This document shows positions 35,866 to 44,132 of a stretch of DNA of 64,000 nt, in pieces. A model generated the notes under the pieces. The model was not told the DNA's origin, searched no databases, and worked only from the letters and a program-made list of their open reading frames with translations. Within the stretch, counting starts at the first letter, position 1, and every line of letters begins with the position of its first letter. The DNA comes from an uncultured Sutterella sp. (GTDB taxonomy: Bacteria; Pseudomonadota; Gammaproteobacteria; Burkholderiales; Burkholderiaceae_F), in assembly GCA_900757865.1 (NCBI GenBank), contig CAAEPH010000028.1:10518-74517 (forward strand). Direction: 5' to 3'. A program made the translations under genes and the position numbers.

Positions 35866-35933
35866 GAAAATTTTCTATACCAACAAATTCTTTATAACCA
35901 GAATAAAGATCGTCCTCTCTAGAGAAAATTTTC
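35866..35933. promoter_or_regulatory. Paired GAAAATTTTC palindromes upstream of the hydroxyacid oxidase gene
   Basis: The perfect palindrome GAAAATTTTC occurs at 35866-35875 (extended to AGAAAATTTTCT) and again at 35924-35933, centres 58 bp apart, in an AT-rich 300-bp leader. Two identical sites about 5.5 helical turns apart suggest cooperative regulator binding. The regulator is unknown. Confidence 0.45.
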
Positions 35934-36190
35934 CGTTCTCTTTTTATAAAAAAATCGACGCACTCGCTAAACATACCCTCAACCGAAATGCTCACAAAAA
36001 CGAGATGATATTGAGATTTATTATAGAAATATCCTTCCCCTAAGGGAAAAGACCAAAGGGGATTCCAGCGAATATTTTGCCCAAAATCAAAAATTTATTT
36101 CATTTATGGAGAGCAGAAAGGCTGGTGGGTTCAGCAGGGAGTATGATGATTTTGACCCCAATCCGTGGACTTTTTTATAGGAGACGTCCC

Positions 36191-37374
36191 ATGGAAAAAA
36201 TTTTAATGGATCGCCGTGCACTCTTTCGCTCAGGCATGGCGCTTGGTATTGCGTCGAGTTTAAGTGCGGTGCCTGTCATGGCCGCTGAAGAAGCCGAAAA
36301 GCCCAAGATTCGGCCGCTCACAGGCAAGATGACCTATGAAGAGGTTCGCAATCGGGCGCGCGAGATGATGTTCCCGCGTTGTGCCGTGTGCCCGGAGTGT
36401 AACGGTCGTGGACCCTGCATTGGTCAGGTCCCGGGCTTTGGTGGCATGGGCGCGAACCGCAGTTTCCAAGCCAACTACGATGCACTCGCTGCCGTGCAGC
36501 TCAACGCTCGTTCCATTCACGATGTGAAAAAACCGGACATGAGTTTTGACTTCTTTGGCGAAAAACTCTCCATGCCATGCATGGCTGCGCCAACGGGTGG
36601 TACCACCTACAACATGGGTGGCAAACTCACGGAAGAAGAATTTGTGACCGCCATCTGTGAAGGTTGCAACCGAGCTGGGACGTTGGGTGCCGTGGCCGAC
36701 GGGATTGGTGACCCGATCGACGTCTTTGAAACACGCCTTCAGACTTTGAAGAGCAAAGGCTTGAAAGCCATTATCGGGTTGAAGCCACGCCTGCAGCAAG
36801 ACATTATCTTGCGCATGAAAAAGGCCTACGAAGGGGGTGCCGTGGCACTCACGATCGACCTGGACTCGGCTGGACGCGCGGCGCGTGCAACCAAAGGTCA
36901 GACGGTCGAACCCAAGACTCCTGCTCAATTGAAGGAATTGGTTAAAGCCAGTCCCTTGCCACTCTTTTTCAAGGGCATCATGACCGTGGATGAAGCGAAG
37001 CTCTGCCTCGACGCGGGCGCAGCCGGTATTGTGGTCTCTAACCACGGTGGACGTACGCTGGCCGATACCGCTGGGACGGCCGCCGTCTTACCCCGCATTG
37101 CCGATGCTATTAATGGCAAGTGCATGATTTTGGTTGACGGCACGGTGGCTCGTGGGACGGACATTCTCAAGTACCGTGCGCTGGGCGCTGACGCCTGCTT
37201 GCAGGTCGTCACTTTGTGCGTGGTGCACACGGTGGTTTGGCTGACGGCGTGGCGCTTTTTGCCAATCGCTTGAAGTCTGAACTGCAAGTCGCCATGATTC
37301 TGACGGGCGCAAAAGACTTGGCGGCAGTGGACCGTACACGTATTCGCGTTCCTGAAGAAACCATGCGTGGTTAA
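36191..37374 (+). pseudogene. Exported FMN-dependent alpha-hydroxyacid oxidase/dehydrogenase, frameshifted near the 3' end
   Basis: A lactate-oxidase-like TIM barrel using FMN. ATG 36191 follows AGGAGAC. The N-terminus MDRRALFRSGMALGIASSLSAVPVMA is a twin-arginine-type signal, unusual for this family. A Cys-rich segment CAVCPECNGRGPC follows at about 60-72. Core motifs are PCMAAPTGGTTYNMGG, LTIDLDSAGRAARATKG, LPLFFKGIMTVDEAKL (FMN-binding Lys) and GIVVSNHGGRTLADT (catalytic His and Arg). Near 37200 the frame breaks after ADACL. The expected GRHFVRGAHGGLADGVALFANRLKSELQVAM continues one frame over to the TAA at 37372-37374. The in-frame product would lose the last helices. Confidence 0.87.
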
Positions 37375-37411
37375 TCGGGTTTTGGCACAAAAAACTAAGC
37401 GTCTACCAGAA

Positions 37412-37441
37412 GGCTCAGATCGATCGGATCTGGGCCTTTTT
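37412..37441 (+). terminator. Intrinsic terminator after the hydroxyacid oxidase gene
   Basis: Arms GGCTCAGATC (37412-37421) and GATCTGGGCC (37427-37436), pairing with one G-T, followed by TTTTT. Confidence 0.82.
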
Positions 37442-37936
37442 AGACTGCGTCGTCAGAGAAGCCCACGTCCTTCATTCTCCCGGGCCTAGTCCTGCTGGAC
37501 AGCAACGAAGCAAAGCGACAGTTTGCCAAACGCAGGGGCACACGGATCTCTATAGAGACGTTGAGGAAAAGAAAAAGGCCCGGATTTTCCAACATCCTTG
37601 ATCGGCGGATGCCTGTACTCTCGAGGGCCGTATAAGAGCAATCTCTCAAAACGGAAAAGAGATTGTGGTTTCCATATTAGCGTCGCGAGCGAAGGCTGTC
37701 ACAGAGAAAGCGCACTTTTCAACGATTATCCATGGAGAGCGCTTATGTCTGATTCAAAAAAACGCTTTACGCTGGAACCTGAGTGCGCATGAACCCAGAA
37801 ATTAGCGACGTCTTCGAAAAATCCCCACTAACTATCCTTCCTAAAAGATGCTCTCTGGGTGCGCTTCGAGCTTTTCAACTCAACACCACACCCGCTAATC
37901 GTGACGCCTTAATGCACCACCATGCCCTATTGATCG
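37442..37936. other. Intergenic region, no gene assigned
   Basis: About 500 bp between the oxidase terminator and the LysR 3' end. ATGGAGAG precedes an ATG at 37745 that opens only 15 codons (MSDSKKRFTLEPECA). A second short frame beginning MNPEISDVFEKSP runs into the LysR gene antisense. Neither looks like a conserved protein; both may be remnants. Confidence 0.35.
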
Positions 37937-38875
37937 TCAACAAACGGGATCTTCACGTTGCGCTTTCCATTCTTGAACCAACGATCTAAACCAAATCATG
38001 GCGGGCTCTTTATGAGTAATCTCTCCCCAGACCATGACCAAATTCATGGGTTCCTGAGGCGTCTTTAAGGGCAAATAGTCCACCTGATAGTGTTGCATTG
38101 CCACCAAAATAGCTGGAAGTGGGTGTACGGTAACAAGATTGGTCTCTTCAATTGCTGGCAACACTGACCATAAGGAGTTGGAGCAAACACTCTCGGAATC
38201 AATCTCCGCTCGCAAATACTGACGATTGAAGGTCAAAGACCGATCTTGACACGCACTCAGTTCCACATGAGGATAAGCTGAGATTTCTTCCAGGCTCGGT
38301 ATGGTTCCTTTGGACTTGTGTTTGATCAGTAAAGGGTGGGCTTTACGCAAAAGCAAAGCGGGTTTTAATGGGTAAAGCGGGAAGGTATGAAAATTTTCAG
38401 GAACGCCGACATCTGGGCATAAAGCCATATCAACCAGATTGTCACGTATGTCTGCGAACGTATTTCTCGTTCGATCTGAGATGTCTAACTCGGCTTGAGG
38501 TGCTAATTCATGCACTTTACGGATCAACATGGTCACCACATCGGTGGTCGCAAAACCACGCGTGGCCACGCGAAATGTTCGCGTGCACAAAAGAGGATCA
38601 AAGGTTTGGGTTTGAGTGAGACTCTCCATCGCTCCTTTTGCCAAACGTAAACGCTCTTTCAACAAAAGCGCAAACGGCGTGGGTTGCATTCGCCGATGAG
38701 CACCGATGAGAAGCGGGTCATTAAAGAGCAAACGTAGCTTATTTAACGCCCGTGTCGCACCCGCGGGACTTAGACCAAACTTTTCCGCTGCCCGCGTTTG
38801 TGAACCATGTTCAATGAGCTCCAGCAGATAGTCGATCATCCAGACATTAAAAGGATCCTGCTTATCCATAGTCAT
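37937..38875 (-). CDS. LysR-family regulator, probable regulator of the assT operon
   Basis: About 312 aa. The winged HTH is FNVWMIDYLLELIEHGSQTRAAEKFGLSPAGATRALNKLRLLFNDPLLIGAHRRMQPT. This is the NodD/PcpR-like variant, with the HTH close to the N-terminus. The effector domain follows (RTFRVATRGFATTDVVTMLIRKV...ADIRDNLVDMALCPDVG). The start is uncertain: ATG 38875 or 38869 fit a GAGAAA ribosome site; upstream ATG 38902 or GTG 38914 would add about 10 residues. It is transcribed away from assT, and two palindromes lie in the shared intergenic region. Confidence 0.88.
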   Translation of the reverse strand: MTMDKQDPFNVWMIDYLLELIEHGSQTRAAEKFGLSPAGATRALNKLRLLFNDPLLIGAHRRMQPTPFALLLKERLRLAKGAMESLTQTQTFDPLLCTRTFRVATRGFATTDVVTMLIRKVHELAPQAELDISDRTRNTFADIRDNLVDMALCPDVGVPENFHTFPLYPLKPALLLRKAHPLLIKHKSKGTIPSLEEISAYPHVELSACQDRSLTFNRQYLRAEIDSESVCSNSLWSVLPAIEETNLVTVHPLPAILVAMQHYQVDYLPLKTPQEPMNLVMVWGEITHKEPAMIWFRSLVQEWKAQREDPVC

Positions 38876-39408
38876 TTTTCTCAAATGGTGCTCGTCCGCC
38901 ATAACGTGTGTCACACCGATTAATTCACGTCGGCTGAGACCTCTCTTCTGTATAGATGGCCTTCGGCTGCGATAGTACTATCCCCAAAAATATGTAGATC
39001 ACGAAGTCCATTGAATGACAGTCGATGGTGTAATGAAATGCTAGTTCGCTTCTTGCCTTGGTGCAAGGCCTAGCGCGAGACAAAAGAGCACCTCACCCCC
39101 ACTCAAGTTCTGTAGCCAAGCCCATCTCTTGACATACTGTAGGTCATTTCTTCATCTCAAATCGAATCTCGCCATCCTTTAACCTATCAACCACGCGGGC
39201 TCGAACCTTACCCAACATCGGCTTTCTGAAGAGATAGCGATCCGTGGAAAGAAGCTCATATTTTTTCCACTATACAAAATTGTCTATTTTAAGATGTACC
39301 CTAACCGATTAGCTCACTCTCGCCTAGGTCCATCCATCAAGTGATTTAGTTAGATTTCGAAAAATGAAACTTACGATTTCAGTTTGAGTCGTTGATACAC
39401 CAAATCAA

Positions 39409-39453
39409 TCGACCAACAATGGTCGACATCATTTGAAACAGCTTTTTCAAATG
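39409..39453 (+). promoter_or_regulatory. Two adjacent palindromes just upstream of assT
   Basis: Site 1 is TCGACCA (39409-39415) and TGGTCGA (39420-39426) around ACAA. Site 2 is CATTTGAAA (39430-39438) and TTTCAAATG (39445-39453) around CAGCTT. Both are perfect and separated by 3 bases, ending 31 bases before the assT ATG. They may be operator sites or leader hairpins. Confidence 0.55.
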
Positions 39454-39484
39454 GTCAATGATTAATTCAACAGGAGAGCATCCC

Positions 39485-41293
39485 ATGACGCATTTCAGTC
39501 TCAAACTCTTTACCATCGCCACGATTGGTGCCCTTGGTGCATCCGTTGCTATGGCGGAAGCCTTTCCACCGGCCCCCGCTCCTCAAGGAACCCATTTGGG
39601 TGGCGTCATTGTCAACCCGTTCGGAAATACTCCACTCGTAGCGTTAATCAATCGCAACAGTAAAAACGCCAAAGACATCCATGTCACGGTTCACGGTCGT
39701 GGTGACAAAGGCGTGGATATTTCGTATGACGTGAGCCAAATTGCTTTTAACACCTACGATGGTGTGCCTGTTTGGGGTCTCTACCCCGATCATCACAACA
39801 AAGTAACGGTCACCTACACCTTGAATGGACAAAAGGTCACGGATGAGTACACGATCATCACGGGGGCACTGAGCAACCCCTACATTGACAGTCGCAACAT
39901 TTCCGCCCTACCGACCCCGAAAGTCAAAGTGGCCAATCCGAAATTCAAAGATCGACTCTACTTTGTGAACTCCGGGACGCGTCCACCCAAAGGCTCCCTC
40001 TTAAATTGGGTGAGTAGCAAGACCAAGGACATGCCCAAGTCAGCTGCCAATCCGTCAGGGGGCTCAATCCCGTTTGAAACGATCCCAATGAATTATGTCG
40101 TCGATACACAAGGCGAGTTCCGTTGGTGGTTGGATCCCAATGCCCTTTTTGACGGCTATGGTCTTGACGTTGGCAAGAAAGGTTACGCAATGGGCTTCCA
40201 ACCCACGGGCAACGGTACCTATACCTTAGTGCAAGGGCAAAAGTGGTACGAAATCAACTTGATGGGGCAAATCATTGGTGAATACTCTCTGCCTAACGGC
40301 TACATCGATGCCTCTCACGCCACTTGGGACATGCCCAACGGCCACGTCCTCATTCGTGCGGCTAAAGCTCGTTACGTTCGTCCTGACGGTCAAGTGGTGC
40401 AGACCGTGCGTGACACGATTTTGGAAGTCGATCGTTCGGGTCGCTTAATTGACGTGTGGGACTTGAACAAGATCCTGGACCCGCATCGCGATGCATTAAT
40501 TAAAAACCTCGACTTGGGTGCCGTGTGCATGAACGTGGACGCCACCAACGACGGTGTGAAAGCGGGCTCTGAACCCAAAGCGCCGTTTGGCGACGCGGCG
40601 GGCGTTGGTACAGGTCGAAACTGGGCGCACGTCAACTCGGTAGCCTACGATCCCAAGGACGACTCCATCATTATCTCCGCGCGTCACCAGGGCGTGGCGA
40701 AGATTACCCGCGACAAACAAGTCAAGTGGATTTTGGCGCCGTCCGCTGGTTGGAATAAGGACTTAGCCAAGAAGCTCTTGAAGCCTGTGGACAAAAACGG
40801 CAAACCCATTACCTGTTCGCCCACTGGAGAGTGTGAAGACAGCGACTTTGACTTCACCTACACGCAGCATGCTGCATGGCCTTCCACCTCGGGGCGTGGC
40901 GATTTGATTGTGTTCGACAACGGTCAGGTTCGTCACTATGACATTCCTGCCATGTTCGATATGAACTACTCCCGTGTTGTGGAATACAAAATCGATGAAA
41001 AAAACGGCACAGTCCAACAGATTTGGCAGTACGGCAAGGAACGTGGCTCGGAAAACTTCGCGCCCATCACCTCCAACGCCAAGTATGAAAAGGACAAAGA
41101 CACGATCGTGGGCTTCTTTGGTTCCGTGGGCTTATTCAATAAGGATCACGGCACCATCGGTCGTATTGTCGAAGTCGACTACAAGAGCCGTGATGTCGAG
41201 GTCGAAATTGACGTCTACAACGACAAACCTGCTGCCACGCACTATCAGAGCTTCGTTGTGAACCCCAACGACCTCTTCAATCTCAAGAAGTAA
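39485..41293 (+). CDS. assT: Periplasmic arylsulfate sulfotransferase
   Basis: Transfers sulfate from a phenolic sulfate ester to another phenol without PAPS, in the periplasm. About 602 aa. ATG 39485 follows ACAGGAG; upstream ATG 39458 lacks one. The signal peptide is LKLFTIATIGALGASVAMA. The beta-propeller shows YIDASHATWDMPNGHVLI (a catalytic-His region) and TGRNWAHVNSVAYDPKDDSIIISARHQGVAKI (further His and Arg of the active site). C444 and C450 in TCSPTGEC have the same 6-residue spacing as the disulfide that DsbL makes in uropathogenic E. coli AssT. First gene of an assT-porin-dsbL-dsbI group. The substrate may be host or dietary phenol sulfates. Confidence 0.95.
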   Translation: MTHFSLKLFTIATIGALGASVAMAEAFPPAPAPQGTHLGGVIVNPFGNTPLVALINRNSKNAKDIHVTVHGRGDKGVDISYDVSQIAFNTYDGVPVWGLYPDHHNKVTVTYTLNGQKVTDEYTIITGALSNPYIDSRNISALPTPKVKVANPKFKDRLYFVNSGTRPPKGSLLNWVSSKTKDMPKSAANPSGGSIPFETIPMNYVVDTQGEFRWWLDPNALFDGYGLDVGKKGYAMGFQPTGNGTYTLVQGQKWYEINLMGQIIGEYSLPNGYIDASHATWDMPNGHVLIRAAKARYVRPDGQVVQTVRDTILEVDRSGRLIDVWDLNKILDPHRDALIKNLDLGAVCMNVDATNDGVKAGSEPKAPFGDAAGVGTGRNWAHVNSVAYDPKDDSIIISARHQGVAKITRDKQVKWILAPSAGWNKDLAKKLLKPVDKNGKPITCSPTGECEDSDFDFTYTQHAAWPSTSGRGDLIVFDNGQVRHYDIPAMFDMNYSRVVEYKIDEKNGTVQQIWQYGKERGSENFAPITSNAKYEKDKDTIVGFFGSVGLFNKDHGTIGRIVEVDYKSRDVEVEIDVYNDKPAATHYQSFVVNPNDLFNLKK

Positions 41294-41403
41294 AGCGTCC
41301 TTTCACTGCTTTGTCTGGGGAAGGAGGAGGACAAAGTCTCCCCTCCTTCTTCCCCGGCAAATGCTCTAATGTACCCATCTCCACATAAAAGCAGAGGGTT
41401 ACC

Positions 41404-42549
41404 ATGAAAAAACTTATCCTGGCCATGTTTGTGGCGGGTGCCGTCTCGGCGCCTGCTATAGCGTCCAACGTGCAACTCTACGGCGTTCTTGACACGTCGA
41501 TTGGCATCCAGCACATCGATGTTACGGGGCAAGAGTCCACCACCAAAACCTCCCTTGATTCCGGTCGCTTCAAAGGTTCTCGCTGGGGGATCAAGGGTGG
41601 CGAAACGCTCAGTGCCGACTACAAAGTCAGCTTCGTCTTAGAAGGTGGGCTCAACCACGACACGGGCGAACAAACGCTTGGCCGTCTCTTTGGACGAGAA
41701 AGTTCGTTGAGTCTTCATACCCCCTACGGCACAATTGGCATGGGACGCTTAGGGAACCTCACGTCGTTTAACGGCTCGTACACCCTTCTTGGACCCAACG
41801 TCTCGCCCTTTAGCGCTGCACTTGGTATCGCGGGGCACATGACCGCTTTTGCCGGTCAAGCGCGCCACAACAACAGCTTCACCTACCGCTCACCCACCTG
41901 GTCCGGCTGGACGGGGTACGTGCATTATGCGTTACAAGCCAGCGACGCGGAAGAATCATCCACGGGCAACAACGACCGCCAAACGGGTGTGGGCGTGACA
42001 TTTCGTTACGCCACCAGCTATCTAGCCGTGATCGCTGAAGAGGATCGCTACGCCAATTCAACGAAACCGAATCAAAAAAATGCTCGCCTCTTCACACTTG
42101 CGGGTCACCACAAGTTTGGCGTCACAAAGGTCTTCTTGGGTGGGCAGTACTTGCACGATGTACCTCAATTTGGCACACCACCGGCCCACGATCCAGCAGC
42201 AATCAAAGCTGCAACCCCTGCCCTGGGTGGCGCGTTGACGGGTTTTACTGGCCTCGTTGGCGTTTCACACCCGATCGGTGGTGGTATGGCTAAAGCGCAA
42301 GTGAGCTACGCCAATGTCGATGACAACAGCTATCGCGCTCCGAATCGCGATCGCAACATCGAACGCGTAATTGTGGGCGTGGGTTACGAATACCCCCTCT
42401 CCAAACGAACGGGCTTTTACACCCAACTCAACTACGGACACATGAAGGAAAGTGCGTCGTTTTCGGGTAGCGGTAAGGCCATGTGGTACACCGGAGAGAA
42501 GACCACCAAGATCACGCAATTCTTCTTGGGAATGTATCACCAGTTCTAA
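41404..42549 (+). CDS. General porin of betaproteobacterial type
   Basis: 381 aa outer-membrane trimeric porin. The signal peptide is MKKLILAMFVAGAVSAPAIA, then SNVQLYGVLDTSIGIQHID, the classical N-terminal strand of Burkholderiales porins. It continues with SRWGIKGGETLSADYKVSFVLEGGL, GRLFGRESSLSLHTPYGTIGMGRLGN (loop-3 region start) and alternating strands, ending in FFLGMYHQF with the C-terminal Phe used by the BAM machinery. It sits between assT and dsbL in the same direction (110 and 47 bp gaps), so it probably admits the sulfotransferase substrates. Confidence 0.94.
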   Translation: MKKLILAMFVAGAVSAPAIASNVQLYGVLDTSIGIQHIDVTGQESTTKTSLDSGRFKGSRWGIKGGETLSADYKVSFVLEGGLNHDTGEQTLGRLFGRESSLSLHTPYGTIGMGRLGNLTSFNGSYTLLGPNVSPFSAALGIAGHMTAFAGQARHNNSFTYRSPTWSGWTGYVHYALQASDAEESSTGNNDRQTGVGVTFRYATSYLAVIAEEDRYANSTKPNQKNARLFTLAGHHKFGVTKVFLGGQYLHDVPQFGTPPAHDPAAIKAATPALGGALTGFTGLVGVSHPIGGGMAKAQVSYANVDDNSYRAPNRDRNIERVIVGVGYEYPLSKRTGFYTQLNYGHMKESASFSGSGKAMWYTGEKTTKITQFFLGMYHQF

Positions 42550-42596
42550 CCGTCACCCCATTCACTTTATTTCATACCACTTTAAAGGAATCCACT

Positions 42597-43244
42597 ATGT
42601 TACGTCGTCACTTTCTCACTTTAGCTGCTACGACCGGTTTGATCATATCGATGCCCGCGTTGGCTCTCACCGAAGGCACGGATTACGTCAAGTTGGCCAC
42701 ACCGGTAGCCAATGCCGACAACACCGTCATCAAGGTCTTTAGCTATGACTGCCCATTCTGCTACAAGTATGCCAAGAGCGTGGATCGACTCGTGATGAGC
42801 AAACTCCCCGACATGGCGTTCGTCCCCTTTCACTTAAAGACCAAGGGCAAATACGGTTTGGATGGCTCCAAACTCATGGCCGTGGCACTTGTCAAGGACG
42901 AAGCGCTCGGCTTAAAGCCCTTGGATGAGAAGTCCAACTTCCACAAAGTTGAAATGGGGCTCTACACCGCTTACCACGTGAACAAAGAACGCTGGAACGC
43001 CGGAGCGGACGATTTCATCAAGGCTGGCTTGGAAGCCATGGGTATGAGTCGCGCTGACTACGACAAGGCTGTGCAGGATCCTAAGGTCACCGCGTTGGTA
43101 GATCGCTGGGAAGTATCCTACCCGATCGCCAAAATCCAGGGCGTGCCCGCCTATGTGGTTAACGGCAAGTATCTGTTGATGACCAAGTCGCTACGCTCCA
43201 TTGACGGCTTCGTCAATGCCATCAAGACGCTCTCTGCGCAATAA
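42597..43244 (+). CDS. dsbL: DsbA-like thiol:disulfide oxidase (DsbL type)
   Basis: Periplasmic disulfide donor, 215 aa. The start is ATG 42597 (MLRRHFLTLAATTGLIISMPALA signal), preceded by AAAGGA; the frame is open further upstream, inside the porin gene. The active site C52-P-F-C55 in VFSYDCPFCYKYAKSV is the CPFC of E. coli DsbL rather than the CPHC of DsbA. The cis-Pro loop is IQGVPAYVVNGKYLL. Next to assT and dsbI it is most likely the dedicated oxidant of AssT. Confidence 0.93.
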   Translation: MLRRHFLTLAATTGLIISMPALALTEGTDYVKLATPVANADNTVIKVFSYDCPFCYKYAKSVDRLVMSKLPDMAFVPFHLKTKGKYGLDGSKLMAVALVKDEALGLKPLDEKSNFHKVEMGLYTAYHVNKERWNAGADDFIKAGLEAMGMSRADYDKAVQDPKVTALVDRWEVSYPIAKIQGVPAYVVNGKYLLMTKSLRSIDGFVNAIKTLSAQ

Positions 43245-43263
43245 CTCATAGGGAACGAGTCAC

Positions 43264-43929
43264 ATGTTTACGTTCTTTCGTGATCTTAAACGCGATCCAG
43301 CGAGCACACTAGCAAACTGGCAAGAAACGCGCGCGCCTTGGGCCTGGATTGGCGTGGCAATGCTCGCTCTTGTGCTGATTGCACACTACGTCTTTCAAGA
43401 CTGGCTTTTCATGGCGCCATGCGAGCAGTGTGTCTACATCCGCTACGGCAATTTGGTGATGGCGTTGGGCGCACTCATAGCCATGATCAACCCCAACGCT
43501 CTCTGGGCCAAAGTGGCTGGTTATATCATCACGATTTACGGGTTGATATACACCTACATCTGCTCTTGGAAATTGATGGCGATTCACGATGCCATCCACT
43601 CCGACGATCCGATGGCCATGTTCGGTCTTCAGGGCTGCTCGATGGACCCCGTGTTTCCCTTCGGGTTACCTTTAGATAGATGGGCTCCGGCGTGGTTCAA
43701 ACCCACGGGGGACTGTGGTTATGACGCCCCGATGCCACCCGACGGGGTAGATCTCTCCGCGATGCAACAGTGGCTGGTGGATCTGTGGTCTGAGGGCTGG
43801 TACCTCTTCCCGCAGTGGAAGCTAATGGACATGGCAGAATGCTGTTTCTTGGCTTGCCTTGTCGCCACGATCTTCTTGGGAGGGATGCTTTACGGCTGGT
43901 ACGTGAGTGCCACACGAGGCAAGGCGTAA
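43264..43929 (+). CDS. dsbI: DsbB-like inner-membrane quinone reductase (DsbI type)
   Basis: Reoxidises DsbL and passes electrons to quinone. 221 aa with four membrane helices (AWIGVAMLALVLIAHYVF; YGNLVMALGALIAMI; VAGYIITIYGLIYTYI; CCFLACLVATIFLGGMLYGW). The first Cys pair is C53-E-Q-C56 in APCEQCVYIRYGN. The second periplasmic pair lies in GLQGCSMDPVFPF...PTGDCGYDAP, a longer loop than in DsbB, as expected for DsbI. It starts 19 bases after dsbL and ends the operon at a strong terminator. Confidence 0.94.
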   Translation: MFTFFRDLKRDPASTLANWQETRAPWAWIGVAMLALVLIAHYVFQDWLFMAPCEQCVYIRYGNLVMALGALIAMINPNALWAKVAGYIITIYGLIYTYICSWKLMAIHDAIHSDDPMAMFGLQGCSMDPVFPFGLPLDRWAPAWFKPTGDCGYDAPMPPDGVDLSAMQQWLVDLWSEGWYLFPQWKLMDMAECCFLACLVATIFLGGMLYGWYVSATRGKA

Positions 43930-44030
43930 GCTGTAGAGACGCCATCAGAGTGAACCTCGGCAAAGACCTGATCCTCTCCACCGTCGGGCATCCTTGCCCT
44001 CGCTTTCGCTCCTTTTGCACTTTCCTACAA

Positions 44031-44066
44031 AAAGGCCAACGTTTTTGAGTTCGTTGGCCTTTCCTT
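44031..44066. terminator. Strong terminator closing the assT operon
   Basis: Perfect 11-bp arms AAAGGCCAACG (44031-44041) and CGTTGGCCTTT (44052-44062), with T-rich sequence after and A-rich sequence before. It may also serve the convergent sstT gene. Confidence 0.88.
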
Positions 44067-44132
44067 TTTAATGGAAGATAACAGGCCTCGTGTGCCCATT
44101 ATCCCTTGTTCGCTTTGCGTTGTCCTGGGTGT

